Shown piece after piece: positions 43,293-52,852 of a stretch of DNA of 64,000 nucleotides. How positions within the stretch are numbered: the first letter of the stretch is position 1; every line of letters starts with the position of its first letter. The translations under genes and the position numbers were made by a program. This DNA is from Oceanicella sp. SM1341 (GTDB lineage: Bacteria > Pseudomonadota > Alphaproteobacteria > Rhodobacterales > Rhodobacteraceae), in NCBI RefSeq assembly GCF_003448965.1, contig NZ_QRGC01000018.1, forward strand, positions 42,850 through 106,849. Reading direction: 5' to 3'. Under the pieces are notes generated by a model that worked only from the letters and a program-made list of their open reading frames with translations, did not search any database and was not told the DNA's origin.

Positions 43293-44494
43293 GCCGGCTG
43301 CCGCGCCTCGGGCTCTTCGCCGCGCTCGCCTGCCGCGACCTCGCGCATGGCTGGCTCTCCACCGCCTGCCTCGCGCTGGGCGCGATGATCGCCATGGCGC
43401 CGCTGCTGCTGCTCTTCGGGCTCAACCACGGCTTCGTCTCCGGGCTCATCGCGCAGCTGCGCGAGGACCCGCGCACCCGGGAACTCACCCCCGTGGGCCA
43501 GTACACGCTCGATGCCGCCTGGTTCGAGCGCCTGCAGGCCGACCCGCGCACCGGCTTCCTGCTGCCGCGCACCCGCTACCTCGCCAGCTCCGCCGTGCTG
43601 CGCGCCGCCACGGCCGAGGGCGTGGCCGAGGTGGAGCTGGTGCCCACCGCCGCGGGCGACCCGCTGCTGCCACCGGCGCTCGCCGTCACCACCCCGGGCG
43701 AGGCCGTGCTCTCGGCCAGCGCCGCCGCGGCGCTGGGCCTCGCGCCGGGCGACGCGGTGAGCTTCGTCTTCACCCGCCGGGTGGGCAGCGCGCGCGAGAG
43801 CTTCCGCCACGAGGCGCGGGTGCTGCACGTGCTCGACCGCGGCCTCGCCCAGCGTGACACGGCGCTCATCCACCCCCGGCTGCTCGACGCGGTGGAGCGC
43901 TGGCGCGAGGGCGGCCCGCCGCCCGACCTCGCCGCCGCTCCGGAGCCGGGCCGCAGCTGGGCCAGCTTCCGCCTCTTCGCCCGCGACGTGCGCGACGTGC
44001 CGGCCCTGCGCGACGCCCTCGTGAGCCAGGGCATGGACGTGCGCACCGAGGCGGCCGACATCGCCCGCGCCCTCGCCATCGAGACCGGGCTGGGCTGGGT
44101 CTTCTCGGTGATCCTCGTGCTCACCACGGCGGGGGTGATGCTCACGCTGGGCTTCCAGCTCGCCGCCGCCACGGCGGAGAAATCGGGCGAGCTGTCGCTC
44201 CTGCGCATGCTCGGCGCGGCCGGGGCGGAACTGCAGCTCTTCCCCATGGTCCAGGGCGCGCTGCTGGCCGGGGCGGGGGCGCTGGCCGCCGGGCTCGCCG
44301 TGCTCGCGGCGCAGGGGCAGGTGAACGCGCGGCTGGCCGGCATCGCGGGCTTCGACGGGCCGATGTCGCTGCTCACCCCCGGGCACGTGGCCGCCGCAAC
44401 GGCCCTCGCGCTGCTCGGGGGTGCCGTGTCGGGGGCCGTCGCGGGGCGCCACGCGGCGCGGCTGGAACCATCGGAGGGCCTGAGACGTGACTGA
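43289..44494 (+). CDS. FtsX-like ABC permease (TagS-like)
   Basis: 401 residues with four transmembrane helices: one near the N-terminus (about 20-45, LALGAMIAMAPLLLLFG) and three clustered at about 275-395 (FSVILVLTTAGVMLTLGF, LLAGAGALAAGLAVLAA, AAATALALLGGAVSGAVAG), with a ~220-residue periplasmic domain between. This is the FtsX/MacB/TagS topology. The ATG at 43289 follows GGGGGAGGGG; upstream in-frame Mets lie inside the repeat. It overlaps the next gene's GTG by 8 bp. Confidence 0.85.
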   Translation: MSRLPRLGLFAALACRDLAHGWLSTACLALGAMIAMAPLLLLFGLNHGFVSGLIAQLREDPRTRELTPVGQYTLDAAWFERLQADPRTGFLLPRTRYLASSAVLRAATAEGVAEVELVPTAAGDPLLPPALAVTTPGEAVLSASAAAALGLAPGDAVSFVFTRRVGSARESFRHEARVLHVLDRGLAQRDTALIHPRLLDAVERWREGGPPPDLAAAPEPGRSWASFRLFARDVRDVPALRDALVSQGMDVRTEAADIARALAIETGLGWVFSVILVLTTAGVMLTLGFQLAAATAEKSGELSLLRMLGAAGAELQLFPMVQGALLAGAGALAAGLAVLAAQGQVNARLAGIAGFDGPMSLLTPGHVAAATALALLGGAVSGAVAGRHAARLEPSEGLRRD

Positions 44495-46907
44495 CATCCT
44501 GCGACGCACCGCCCGGGGCATCGCCCTCGCCACCGCACTGGCCCTCGCGCCGGTGCAGCCTTCCGGCGCGGGCACCGGCGAGGGGGCGGGGGCATCGGCT
44601 CCCGCGCCCTCGGCCCGGGCGACCTACGGACCGGGCCTGGCGGAGGCTGCGGGTGCGGTCATGGCCGGCACCGCCGGTGTGGGCTCCGCTGGCGCGGCTC
44701 CGGTGAGGGCCGTCAGGGAGGGGGGGGCGGAGGGTCACGGCGGCGCGCATGCGCCACGATTGGCCGACGCGGCTCCGGCGGGCTCTTCCGACGGGCTTTC
44801 GGCAGGCAGCCGCGATGCGGCTTCGGGCGGCTCAACCGGTGCGCCTCCGGCAGGTTCCGCCGACGCGGCTCCGGCGGGATCGGCTGAGGCAACTGCGGCG
44901 GGATCGGCTGAGGCGCCTCCGGCAGGGGGCTCTGGTAATGCGCCTCCGGCAGGGGGGGCTAGCTATGCGCCTCTGGCAGGAGACTCCAATTATGCGCCTC
45001 CGGCAGGGGACTTTATTTATGCGCCTCCGGCAGGGGACCTTAATTATGCGCCTCCGGCGCAATGGTGCCGCACAGACGACCCCGCCCGCTTCCGCGCCCT
45101 CGCGGCAGAGCTCGCGGCAACGGACACCGGAGACCCCTCGCAGATCACCTGCCCCCAGATCGGCGCCGCGCGGGGCGCCCTGCCGGAGGAGATCGCCCTG
45201 CCGATGCCCTGCGGCCGGCAGGTGATGTTCCGCCGCGTCGACGTGCCGGCCGAACACGTGCTCGACCAGCAGCTCGCCAGCCTCGGCCGCCGCATCGAGG
45301 CCGACCGCGAGACCGTTCAGGTCGCCATGGCCAGCGGCGCCTGGCAAACCCCGGTCGCCGGCGGCTTCACCCTGTCCGACAGCGCGCCCGACGGCGCCTC
45401 CGAGGCCCTCGCCGCCCCGCGCGCCCGCGCCTACTACATCGCCAAGTACGAGATCACCGCCCCCCAGGCCCTGCTCTGGAGCCTCGGCCTGCTGGGCGAG
45501 ACCGGCCCCGGCCCGGCGCCCGACGCCCCGGGCTGCGCGCCCTACACGGCGGCACTGGGGGGGCTCGACATGCGCTTCGTCGAGGCGGCGGGCAATTTCT
45601 CCTGGTTCGACGGCGTGGCCTTCACCCGCGACTGGATGCTCTGGCTGCTCGCGCAGGACCGCGCCGCGGTGGCCGCGGGCGGCGCCCCGGCGCTGCCCTG
45701 GGAGCAGGGCTCGCCCGGCGTGCTGCGCCTGCCCACCGAGGCGGAGTGGGAATACGCCGCGCGCGGCGGCGCGGCCGCGGTGACCGACCAGGCGCGCAGC
45801 CTGCGCCTGCCGCGCGTGATCGACCCCGCGACCGGCGAGCCGCGCGACGCCGGGCTCGACGAGATCTGCCTCGAGCCGCCGCGCCGGGTGCAAGACGCGG
45901 TGGGCCCGGTGGGCCGCAAGATGCCCAATCTCCTCGGCCTGCACGACGTGATGTGCAACGCCGAGGAACTCACGCTCGAGCTGTTCCGCATGACCCGGCC
46001 GGACGGGCTGCACGGCCAGCCCGGCGGCTATGTCACACGCGGCGGCTCCTCCAAGGTGGGGCGGGAGCGCAACGCGGTGGGCATGCGGGTGGAGAAGGAG
46101 TTCTTCCGCCTCGGCGGCGAGGTGCGCATCGCCACCACCGGCCTGCGCCCGGCCATCGGCGCCCCCGCCTTCACCGGCCGGCGCGACGCGGGCACGGGCT
46201 ACGAGGAGGGCCTGGCCAACGAGCCGCTCAACACCGCGCTCACCGAGGCGCGGGCCCGGCTGGTGGCGGCGGGCGCGGGCCCGGGCCGGGAGAGCCGCGA
46301 GGCGGTGGGGGCCGAGCTCGACGCCCTGCGCGCCAGCCTGCGCGAGCAGCAGCTCGACCGCGCCCAGCTCGAGGGCCGGCTGGCCGGGCTGCAGGCCTCG
46401 CTCGAGCGGCTGGACACCGAGCGCAACGACAAGGCGCGCGAGAACGCCCGCCAGCTCGTGCGCGCCGGCGTGGTGGCGGCAAACCTGATCGACCGCATCG
46501 GGCGCAACATGTACTTCGCGCTCAACCAGCGCCGCACGCTGCTCTCGGGCGCGAAGGACGCGATATCCGAGAGCGTGCGCAAGGAGATGGACCTGGGCGA
46601 ATGGCAGCGCCGCATCGCGGTGAACCAGACCCGCATCGAGGCGACCTTCGACCTCTACATCTCCACCCAGCTCGAGCTCGCGAAGGAGGAGGAGGGCTTC
46701 GCCGCCGGCCAGCTGCGCGCCGCGCGCGAGGGGCTGAGCGGCGCCAGCCTCGAGACCTTCGCCGAGAACGTGGCGATGTTCGAGCGCCACCAGTACGAGG
46801 TGCGCGCCGCCCGCGGCGCGGTGACCGAGGCGATGCGCGCCCGCTGGCTGGACGAGCTGGACGTGGTGCGCGCCGAGCGCCACGCGAAATTTCCCGAGTT
46901 CAGGTGA
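44487..46907 (+). CDS. Formylglycine-generating-enzyme-like periplasmic protein (TagR-like)
   Basis: 806 residues. N-terminal signal-like helix (about 10-22), an unusual repeat region 94-191, then an FGE/SUMF1-type domain with the markers KYEITAPQALLW, LPTEAEWEYAARGG and GYVTRGGSSKVG, and a C-terminal coiled coil (about 615-700) plus helical tail. The typical cysteine pair of formylglycine enzymes is absent after RGGSS, so it is likely non-catalytic, as in TagR. GTG start overlaps the permease stop by 8 bp; ribosome binding GGAG lies about 13 nt upstream. Part of the envelope cluster. Confidence 0.8.
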   Translation: MTDILRRTARGIALATALALAPVQPSGAGTGEGAGASAPAPSARATYGPGLAEAAGAVMAGTAGVGSAGAAPVRAVREGGAEGHGGAHAPRLADAAPAGSSDGLSAGSRDAASGGSTGAPPAGSADAAPAGSAEATAAGSAEAPPAGGSGNAPPAGGASYAPLAGDSNYAPPAGDFIYAPPAGDLNYAPPAQWCRTDDPARFRALAAELAATDTGDPSQITCPQIGAARGALPEEIALPMPCGRQVMFRRVDVPAEHVLDQQLASLGRRIEADRETVQVAMASGAWQTPVAGGFTLSDSAPDGASEALAAPRARAYYIAKYEITAPQALLWSLGLLGETGPGPAPDAPGCAPYTAALGGLDMRFVEAAGNFSWFDGVAFTRDWMLWLLAQDRAAVAAGGAPALPWEQGSPGVLRLPTEAEWEYAARGGAAAVTDQARSLRLPRVIDPATGEPRDAGLDEICLEPPRRVQDAVGPVGRKMPNLLGLHDVMCNAEELTLELFRMTRPDGLHGQPGGYVTRGGSSKVGRERNAVGMRVEKEFFRLGGEVRIATTGLRPAIGAPAFTGRRDAGTGYEEGLANEPLNTALTEARARLVAAGAGPGRESREAVGAELDALRASLREQQLDRAQLEGRLAGLQASLERLDTERNDKARENARQLVRAGVVAANLIDRIGRNMYFALNQRRTLLSGAKDAISESVRKEMDLGEWQRRIAVNQTRIEATFDLYISTQLELAKEEEGFAAGQLRAAREGLSGASLETFAENVAMFERHQYEVRAARGAVTEAMRARWLDELDVVRAERHAKFPEFR
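44766..45059 (+). repeat. In-frame tandem repeat in the FGE-like gene (24-27 bp units)
   Basis: The 3' part has 27-bp units reading ATGCGCCTCCGGCAGGGGAC-TTTATTT or close, encoding YAPPAGDxx (five times, 44938-45059). Upstream are looser 24-bp units encoding DAAPAGSA/EAPPAGGS. Total about 11 units, residues 94-191. The last units are AT-rich compared with the flanks. Confidence 0.88.
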
Positions 46908-46932
46908 GACGATGACATGGGAGGGAGCATCG

Positions 46933-47766
46933 ATGCGTGCAACACGGTTTCCACGGCCCCGGGCGGGCCTCCTCGCGGCGCTGGCCGCGGCCCTGGCGCT
47001 GCAGGGCTGCGCGGCCAGCAACACCGCCGCCCTGCGCGCGGCCTATGACGACCCCGACGATGTCTGCGTGGCCTGGCGCCGCCCGCTCATCGAGCAGCAG
47101 TCGACCGAGGAGCAGGACCGGCTGAAATCCGCCGCCGGCGGCGCGGTGGCCGCGGGCCTGCTCACCAGCGCCATCGCCGCCGCCACGGGCGACGACAAGT
47201 GGTGGCAGAAGGGCGCCTATGCCGCCGCGGCCGGGGCGCTGGCCGGCTACTCGCTGGCCTATTTCCGCCAGAAGGAGGAGCGCGCCAGCTCGCGCGAGCA
47301 GCTGCTTGGCAGCGTCGACAGCGACGCGCGGGCCGAGCGCGCCCGCCTCTCGGGCACCGCCGCCGCGGTGCAGGCGCTGCGCGACTGCCGCCGTCGCGAG
47401 GGCGCCACCCTCACCCGCAACATCGAGACCCGGGTGATCGACGCGGCGCAGGCCCCGGGCTACATCGACGGCTTCGCCCGGGCCGTGGCCGACGACAACC
47501 GGCTGATCAGCACCGTGCTCGACGGCGCGGACGAGCGGGTGACCGCCTATGTCGACGCCACCGCCGCGGGCTCGGACATGGAGGCGGCCCTGCTGGAGAA
47601 CGAGCGCCGCGACGCCGCCGCCCGCGCGGCGAAGGCGCGGGTGCAGACCACCTCGCCCAACGTGATCGCCGCCTCGAAGGACGTGGAGACCCTGCGCACC
47701 GAGGACGCGGCGGCGGAGGCCGAACTCGACCAGCAGGTCGAGGCCATGCGGATCCTGGTCGGATGA
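46933..47766 (+). CDS. Glycine-zipper lipoprotein of the envelope cluster (TagQ-like position)
   Basis: 277 residues with a lipoprotein signal (about 1-24, LALQGC lipobox). A glycine-zipper membrane stretch (AAGGAVAAGLLTSAIAAATG and AAAAGALAGYSLAY) is followed by a helical region (ERASSREQLL, RTEDAAAEAELDQQVEAM). TagQ, the lipoprotein of the Tag system, is recalled by order and lipidation, not by clear sequence match. GAGGGAG precedes the ATG by 5 nt; an ATG at 46912 adds 7 residues. Its stop is coupled by ATGA to the protease gene. Confidence 0.75.
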   Translation: MRATRFPRPRAGLLAALAAALALQGCAASNTAALRAAYDDPDDVCVAWRRPLIEQQSTEEQDRLKSAAGGAVAAGLLTSAIAAATGDDKWWQKGAYAAAAGALAGYSLAYFRQKEERASSREQLLGSVDSDARAERARLSGTAAAVQALRDCRRREGATLTRNIETRVIDAAQAPGYIDGFARAVADDNRLISTVLDGADERVTAYVDATAAGSDMEAALLENERRDAAARAAKARVQTTSPNVIAASKDVETLRTEDAAAEAELDQQVEAMRILVG

Positions 47767-49238
47767 GCCGGCGGCGTGCGGTCCTGCCGGCGCTCGCGCC
47801 CGCGGCGCTGGCCGCCATGCTGCTCGTCGCCGTGCTGCCGGGCGGCGCCGCGGGGCAGGGGGTGCCGGAGAGCTTCTGGGGCATGCCCGGCGGCGGCCGG
47901 GCCCCCCGCGCCGGCGACTACCCGGTGGAGGCGATGCAGGCCGACCTGCTCTGGGTCGGGTTCTACTACGGGCGCATCGACGGCGAGGAGGGCGAGGACA
48001 CCCGCACCGCCGCCGGCCGCTTCCAGGAATCGCTCGGCGCGGCGGCCACCGGCACCCTCTCGCCGCTGCAGGCCGACACGCTGCGCAGGCGGGCCGCCCG
48101 CGCCCGCGAGCGCGCCGATTTCCGCGAGGTGAAGGAGGAATGGACCGGCGTCGCCGTGAGCCTGCCGATGGGCTATCTCGGCCCGCCCACCCTCGAGCGG
48201 CTGGAGGACGAGGTGACCACGGTGCGCTTTCCCGCCCGCGGCTCGGCCGATCTCGAGGTGCTGGTCTCGCGCTTCGAGGCCTTCGGCGGCAAGGTCCGGC
48301 CGATCTACGACTCCCTGCTGAAAGCCTACCGCGAGAAGGAGGAGTATGCGGAGGTGAACGGCACGATCTCGGGCAACTTCTTCCTGCTCAGCTACATCGT
48401 GGGCGACACTTTCTCCTCCCAGGTCTTCGAGGTGGGCCGCTCGGAGACCCGCGCCCTCACCCTGCGCTACCCGGTGTCGCGGCAGAACATCTTCGCGCCG
48501 GTGCGCATGGCGATGCTCGCCGGCCTCTCGCATTTCGACGGGCCGGGCCTCTCGCCGGCGGAGCGCAAGCGCCGGGTGTCGCGGCGTGAATACCCCGGCT
48601 ACCAGGAGGGGCCGGAATGGTATCGCACCACCATCGCCACCGGCTCGGGCTCGCTGGTGACCTGGCAGGGCCATGTGCTCACCAACTTCCACGTGGTCGA
48701 CGGCTGCGACAGCCTCACGGTGAACGGCAACCCGGCGCTTCTGCTGGGTGTGGACATCGTGAACGACCTCGCGCTGCTGCGCGCCGAGCGGTTCGCCAAC
48801 CGCAGCCCGGTGCGCTTCCGCGCCCTCGACGCCCGGCTGGGCGAGGAGGTGATCGTGATGGGCTACCCGGTGTTCAGCGTGAGCCGGGCGCTCAACCTCA
48901 CCACCGGCGTGGTCTCGGCCCGCGCCGGCCTCTACGGCGACCGGCGCAACATCCAGGTGACCGCGCCGATCCAGCCGGGCAATTCGGGCGGCCCGGTGCT
49001 CGACCTCGCGGGGCAGCAGATCGCGGTGGTGGTCTCGAAGGCGGCCGGCTCGCTGCGCGAGAAGGTCGACAACATGGGCTGGGTGATCCGAGGCGACATC
49101 GCCATCGACTTCATGCGCGACCTCGGCGTGGAGCCGCTGCTGGCGGGGGCCGAGCCCGCGCCGGACGCCCGGGTGCCCGACGTCGCCACCCGGGCCCGCG
49201 CCTACACCCTGCGCGTGGAGTGCCACGCCCCGCGCTGA
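47763..49238 (+). CDS. Secreted trypsin-like serine protease with peptidoglycan-binding-like domain
   Basis: 491 residues. Signal peptide (about 1-31), a peptidoglycan-binding-like repeat (about 55-110; MQADLLWVGFYYGRIDGE, with RFQESLG), a linker domain, and an S1 protease domain with the complete triad His310 (LTNFHVVDGC), Asp335 (VNDLALL) and Ser408 (QPGNSGGPV). No PDZ domain follows. It should act in the periplasm or at the wall. The ATG overlaps the lipoprotein stop as ATGA, making it the last gene of the cluster; a partner substrate within the cluster is plausible. Confidence 0.85.
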   Translation: MSRRRAVLPALAPAALAAMLLVAVLPGGAAGQGVPESFWGMPGGGRAPRAGDYPVEAMQADLLWVGFYYGRIDGEEGEDTRTAAGRFQESLGAAATGTLSPLQADTLRRRAARARERADFREVKEEWTGVAVSLPMGYLGPPTLERLEDEVTTVRFPARGSADLEVLVSRFEAFGGKVRPIYDSLLKAYREKEEYAEVNGTISGNFFLLSYIVGDTFSSQVFEVGRSETRALTLRYPVSRQNIFAPVRMAMLAGLSHFDGPGLSPAERKRRVSRREYPGYQEGPEWYRTTIATGSGSLVTWQGHVLTNFHVVDGCDSLTVNGNPALLLGVDIVNDLALLRAERFANRSPVRFRALDARLGEEVIVMGYPVFSVSRALNLTTGVVSARAGLYGDRRNIQVTAPIQPGNSGGPVLDLAGQQIAVVVSKAAGSLREKVDNMGWVIRGDIAIDFMRDLGVEPLLAGAEPAPDARVPDVATRARAYTLRVECHAPR

Positions 49239-49513
49239 CCGGGGCAGGGGCGCCGGCACCCGTGCACGGGGACGTCACCGGAAGTGCGGCCGGCCGCCCT
49301 CGTCCGTGCCCCCCCGGAAAGGGGCCCGGCTGCCGGGGTGGGCGCCGCGCCGTGGCAGGGCCCGCGCGCCTGACCCGGCGACGCGGGCCGGGGGCGTCGG
49401 CTCCGACCCCCGGGCAGGCCACCGCCCGGGAGCGCGCTCCGGCGGTGCGCCGGATGCCGGACCTGCCGGAGAGGGCGATGGCCGCCGGCGCGCCGCGATG
49501 CCGGCGGGGGGCC

Positions 49514-50563
<1,050 letters not shown>

Positions 50564-50709
50564 CTGCTCGTCTCCCGCTGCGCACTCCCGAGGTAGGAGG
50601 GCGGGGGGCAAATGTCCATCGTCGCGACCATGGTCGCACCTGTCGCTCCCGCACTGGTGCCGGGCGAAACAGCGGCTAGGATCGGGGGCCTGATTCACCG
50701 GAGAATGCG

Positions 50710-51114
50710 ATGACCGATATCGAAGCCCTTGTGCGACGCTACTACGATGCCTTCAACGCCGGCGACACGGAGGGCATGCTCGCCTGCCTCTCCGAGGACG
50801 TGCGCCACGACGTGAACCAGGGCGCGACGCGCACCGGCAAGGCGGCCTTCGCCGAGTTCTGCGCCCACATGAGCGAATGCTACCGCGAGGAGCTCACCGA
50901 CATGGTGTTCCTCTTCGATGCCTCGGGCACCCGTGCGGCGGTGGAGTTCGTGGTCAACGGCACCTACCTCGCCACCGACCCCGGCCTGCCGGAGGCGAAG
51001 GGCCAGACCTACAAGCTGCCCGCCGGCGCCTTCCTCGCGGCCGAGGGCGGGGCGATCACCCGGGTCACCACCTACTACAACCTCCCCGAATGGGAGCGGC
51101 AGGTGCTCGGGTGA
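50710..51114 (+). CDS. NTF2-like (ketosteroid-isomerase-related) protein
   Basis: 134 residues of the SnoaL/NTF2 cone fold: VRRYYDAFNAGDTEGMLACLSEDVRHDVNQG and TRVTTYYNLPEWERQV. Related proteins are named ketosteroid isomerase-related; the substrate is unknown. It is coupled by GTGA to the GNAT gene and starts 12 bp after a bare spacer from the divergent mrp. ATG chosen as first Met with GGAGA upstream. Confidence 0.85.
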   Translation: MTDIEALVRRYYDAFNAGDTEGMLACLSEDVRHDVNQGATRTGKAAFAEFCAHMSECYREELTDMVFLFDASGTRAAVEFVVNGTYLATDPGLPEAKGQTYKLPAGAFLAAEGGAITRVTTYYNLPEWERQVLG

Positions 51115-51707
51115 GCGTGGAGACCCGTGCCCTCACCGGCAGCGCCCTCACGCAGGCGCTGCCGGACCTCGCGCGGCTGCGCATCGAGGTGTTCCGCGCC
51201 TTCCCCTATCTCTACGAGGGATCGGAGGACTACGAGCAGGGCTACGTGCGCGCCTATGCCGAGAGCCGCGACGCGCTGGTGGTCGCCGCGCTCGACGGCA
51301 GCCGCATCGTGGGTGCTGCCACCGCGGCGCCGATGGAGGACCACGCGGCCGAGTTCGCCGCCCCGTTCGAGGCGCGCGGCCTCCGGCTGCCGGACATCCT
51401 CTACTTCGGCGAATCCGTGCTGCTGCCCGAGTACCGCGGCCGCGGCCTGGGCCATGCCTTCTTCGATGCGCGCGAGGCCCATGCCCGCGCCCTCGGCCGC
51501 CCGCTCTGCGCCTTCTGCGCCGTGATCCGCCCGCCCGACCACCCGGCCCGCCCGGAGGGTTACCGCCCGCATGACGCCTTCTGGGGCAAGCGCGGCTACG
51601 TGCCCGAGGAGGGCCTGGTGGCCGAATATTCCTGGCGCGACATCGGCGCGGCGGGGGAGAGCGCGAAGCCGATGCAGTTCTGGCTGCGCGCCACGCCCGC
51701 GGCCTGA
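51111..51707 (+). CDS. GNAT-family N-acetyltransferase
   Basis: 198 residues with the GNAT acetyl-CoA loop SVLLPEYRGRGLGHAFFDAREAHA (motif A) and the C-terminal HDAFWGKRGYVPE block. Starts with GTG overlapping the upstream stop (GTGA). No close named family recognised; substrate may be an amine of a small molecule or a protein. The pairing with the NTF2-like gene is the only clue to role. Confidence 0.85.
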   Translation: MSVETRALTGSALTQALPDLARLRIEVFRAFPYLYEGSEDYEQGYVRAYAESRDALVVAALDGSRIVGAATAAPMEDHAAEFAAPFEARGLRLPDILYFGESVLLPEYRGRGLGHAFFDAREAHARALGRPLCAFCAVIRPPDHPARPEGYRPHDAFWGKRGYVPEEGLVAEYSWRDIGAAGESAKPMQFWLRATPAA

Positions 51708-51728
51708 GCCCGCCCCGGTTCCGCAGGC

Positions 51729-51757
51729 TTGCAGAACCGGCCGGCGCCGACTAGAAG
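51729..51757 (+). promoter_or_regulatory. Putative tRNA-Gln promoter
   Basis: TTGCAG (51729-51734), 17-bp spacer, TAGAAG (51752-51757), 11 bp before the mature 5' end of tRNA-Gln. Confidence 0.4.
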
Positions 51758-51767
51758 ATGCCTCGAA

Positions 51768-51842
51768 TGGGGCGTGGCCAAGCGGTAAGGCAACGGTTTT
51801 TGGTACCGTCATTCGCAGGTTCGAATCCTGCCGCCCCAGCCA
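51768..51842 (+). tRNA. tRNA-Gln (anticodon TTG)
   Basis: Seventy-five nucleotides including encoded CCA. Acceptor stem TGGGGCG with CGCCCCA, anticodon loop TTTTGGT giving TTG, and T-arm GGTTCGAATCC. A typical bacterial tRNA-Gln. Confidence 0.95.
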
Positions 51843-52078
51843 CCTCCCCCCACATGCGCTCCCCGGGTGCCGGGACTTCGGGCTCCCCTCGTCCCCGGCC
51901 GCGCCTCCTTGCGCCCCGGCCGGTCGGCGGAGGCGTGGGGTGGCCCGGGAGGCAGCCGCCGTCCCGGCCGCGGGCGCGTTAAACCTTCCCCCGGGGCGCT
52001 GGCCGGTGCATCATGGGCCCAAGCCGCCGCGCAGGGCGGCAGGAGGCCGGGGAGGGGGCGGTGTCGCAGGGAGAGCGG

Positions 52079-52849
52079 ATGGACGAGGCGTCGATCGACC
52101 AGCTTCTGGAGCGCGGCCACCTGCGCCGGCCGCTGGCGGAGTTCTTTCCCGAACTGCCCCCCGAGCGCTTCGAGAACTGCCACGTGATCTGCGCGCCGGG
52201 CCTCACCGGGGCGCCGCGCCTCACCCTCACCCGGATGCACGACGGCGTGCGGCGCAACATCACCATCGTGCTGGTGCCCGAGCGGCTCAGCGGCAGCATC
52301 GAGCTCAACCTCGGCCGCGAGAACCTGCATTTCCGCCTGGAAAGCGAGGCCTCGGTGCAGGCGAAATTCCAGCTCCGCCGCAATGCCACCGTGCGCGTGG
52401 GCGCCAATACCGCCATGCGCGGCGCGCGCTTCGTGTGCGACAACTCCGACCTCGCGGTGGGGCGTGACTGCCTGTTTTCCGACAACGTGCTCGTGCAGTG
52501 CAGCGACCAGCACGCCATCATCCGCCGCTCGACCGGCGAGATCCTGAACGGCCACCGCCGCCGGGTGGTGATCGGCGACCATGTCTGGCTGGGGCGCAAC
52601 ACCACGGTGATGCCGGACGTGACCATCGGCACCGGCTCGGTGATCGGCGCCGGCGCGCTGGTGACCGGCGACGCCGACGCCTATTCCATCTACGCCGGCA
52701 TCCCGGCCCGCAAGATCCGCGACGACGTCACCTGGTCGAACTCCCCCGCCGGGCCCAACCAAGAGGAGCGCAGCCGCTATTTCTCCGGCGACCCCGTGCC
52801 GCTGGAAGACATGCGCGCGGTGCTCGATTCGCTCGAGGAAGACGGCTGA
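52079..52849 (+). CDS. Left-handed beta-helix acyltransferase
   Basis: 256 residues with hexapeptide repeats in the C-terminal half (VVIGDHVWLGRNTTVMPDVTIGTGSVIGAGALV) and an about 100-residue N-terminal part resembling the wrapped beta-sandwich of a polysaccharide acyltransferase. Such proteins O-acetylate or N-acylate sugars. The catalytic His is suggested by SDQHAI. The ATG at 52079 has AGGGAGAGC upstream; GTG at 52061 is possible. Three bases separate its end from the convergent RTX esterase gene. Confidence 0.82.
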   Translation: MDEASIDQLLERGHLRRPLAEFFPELPPERFENCHVICAPGLTGAPRLTLTRMHDGVRRNITIVLVPERLSGSIELNLGRENLHFRLESEASVQAKFQLRRNATVRVGANTAMRGARFVCDNSDLAVGRDCLFSDNVLVQCSDQHAIIRRSTGEILNGHRRRVVIGDHVWLGRNTTVMPDVTIGTGSVIGAGALVTGDADAYSIYAGIPARKIRDDVTWSNSPAGPNQEERSRYFSGDPVPLEDMRAVLDSLEEDG

Positions 52850-52852
52850 GCC

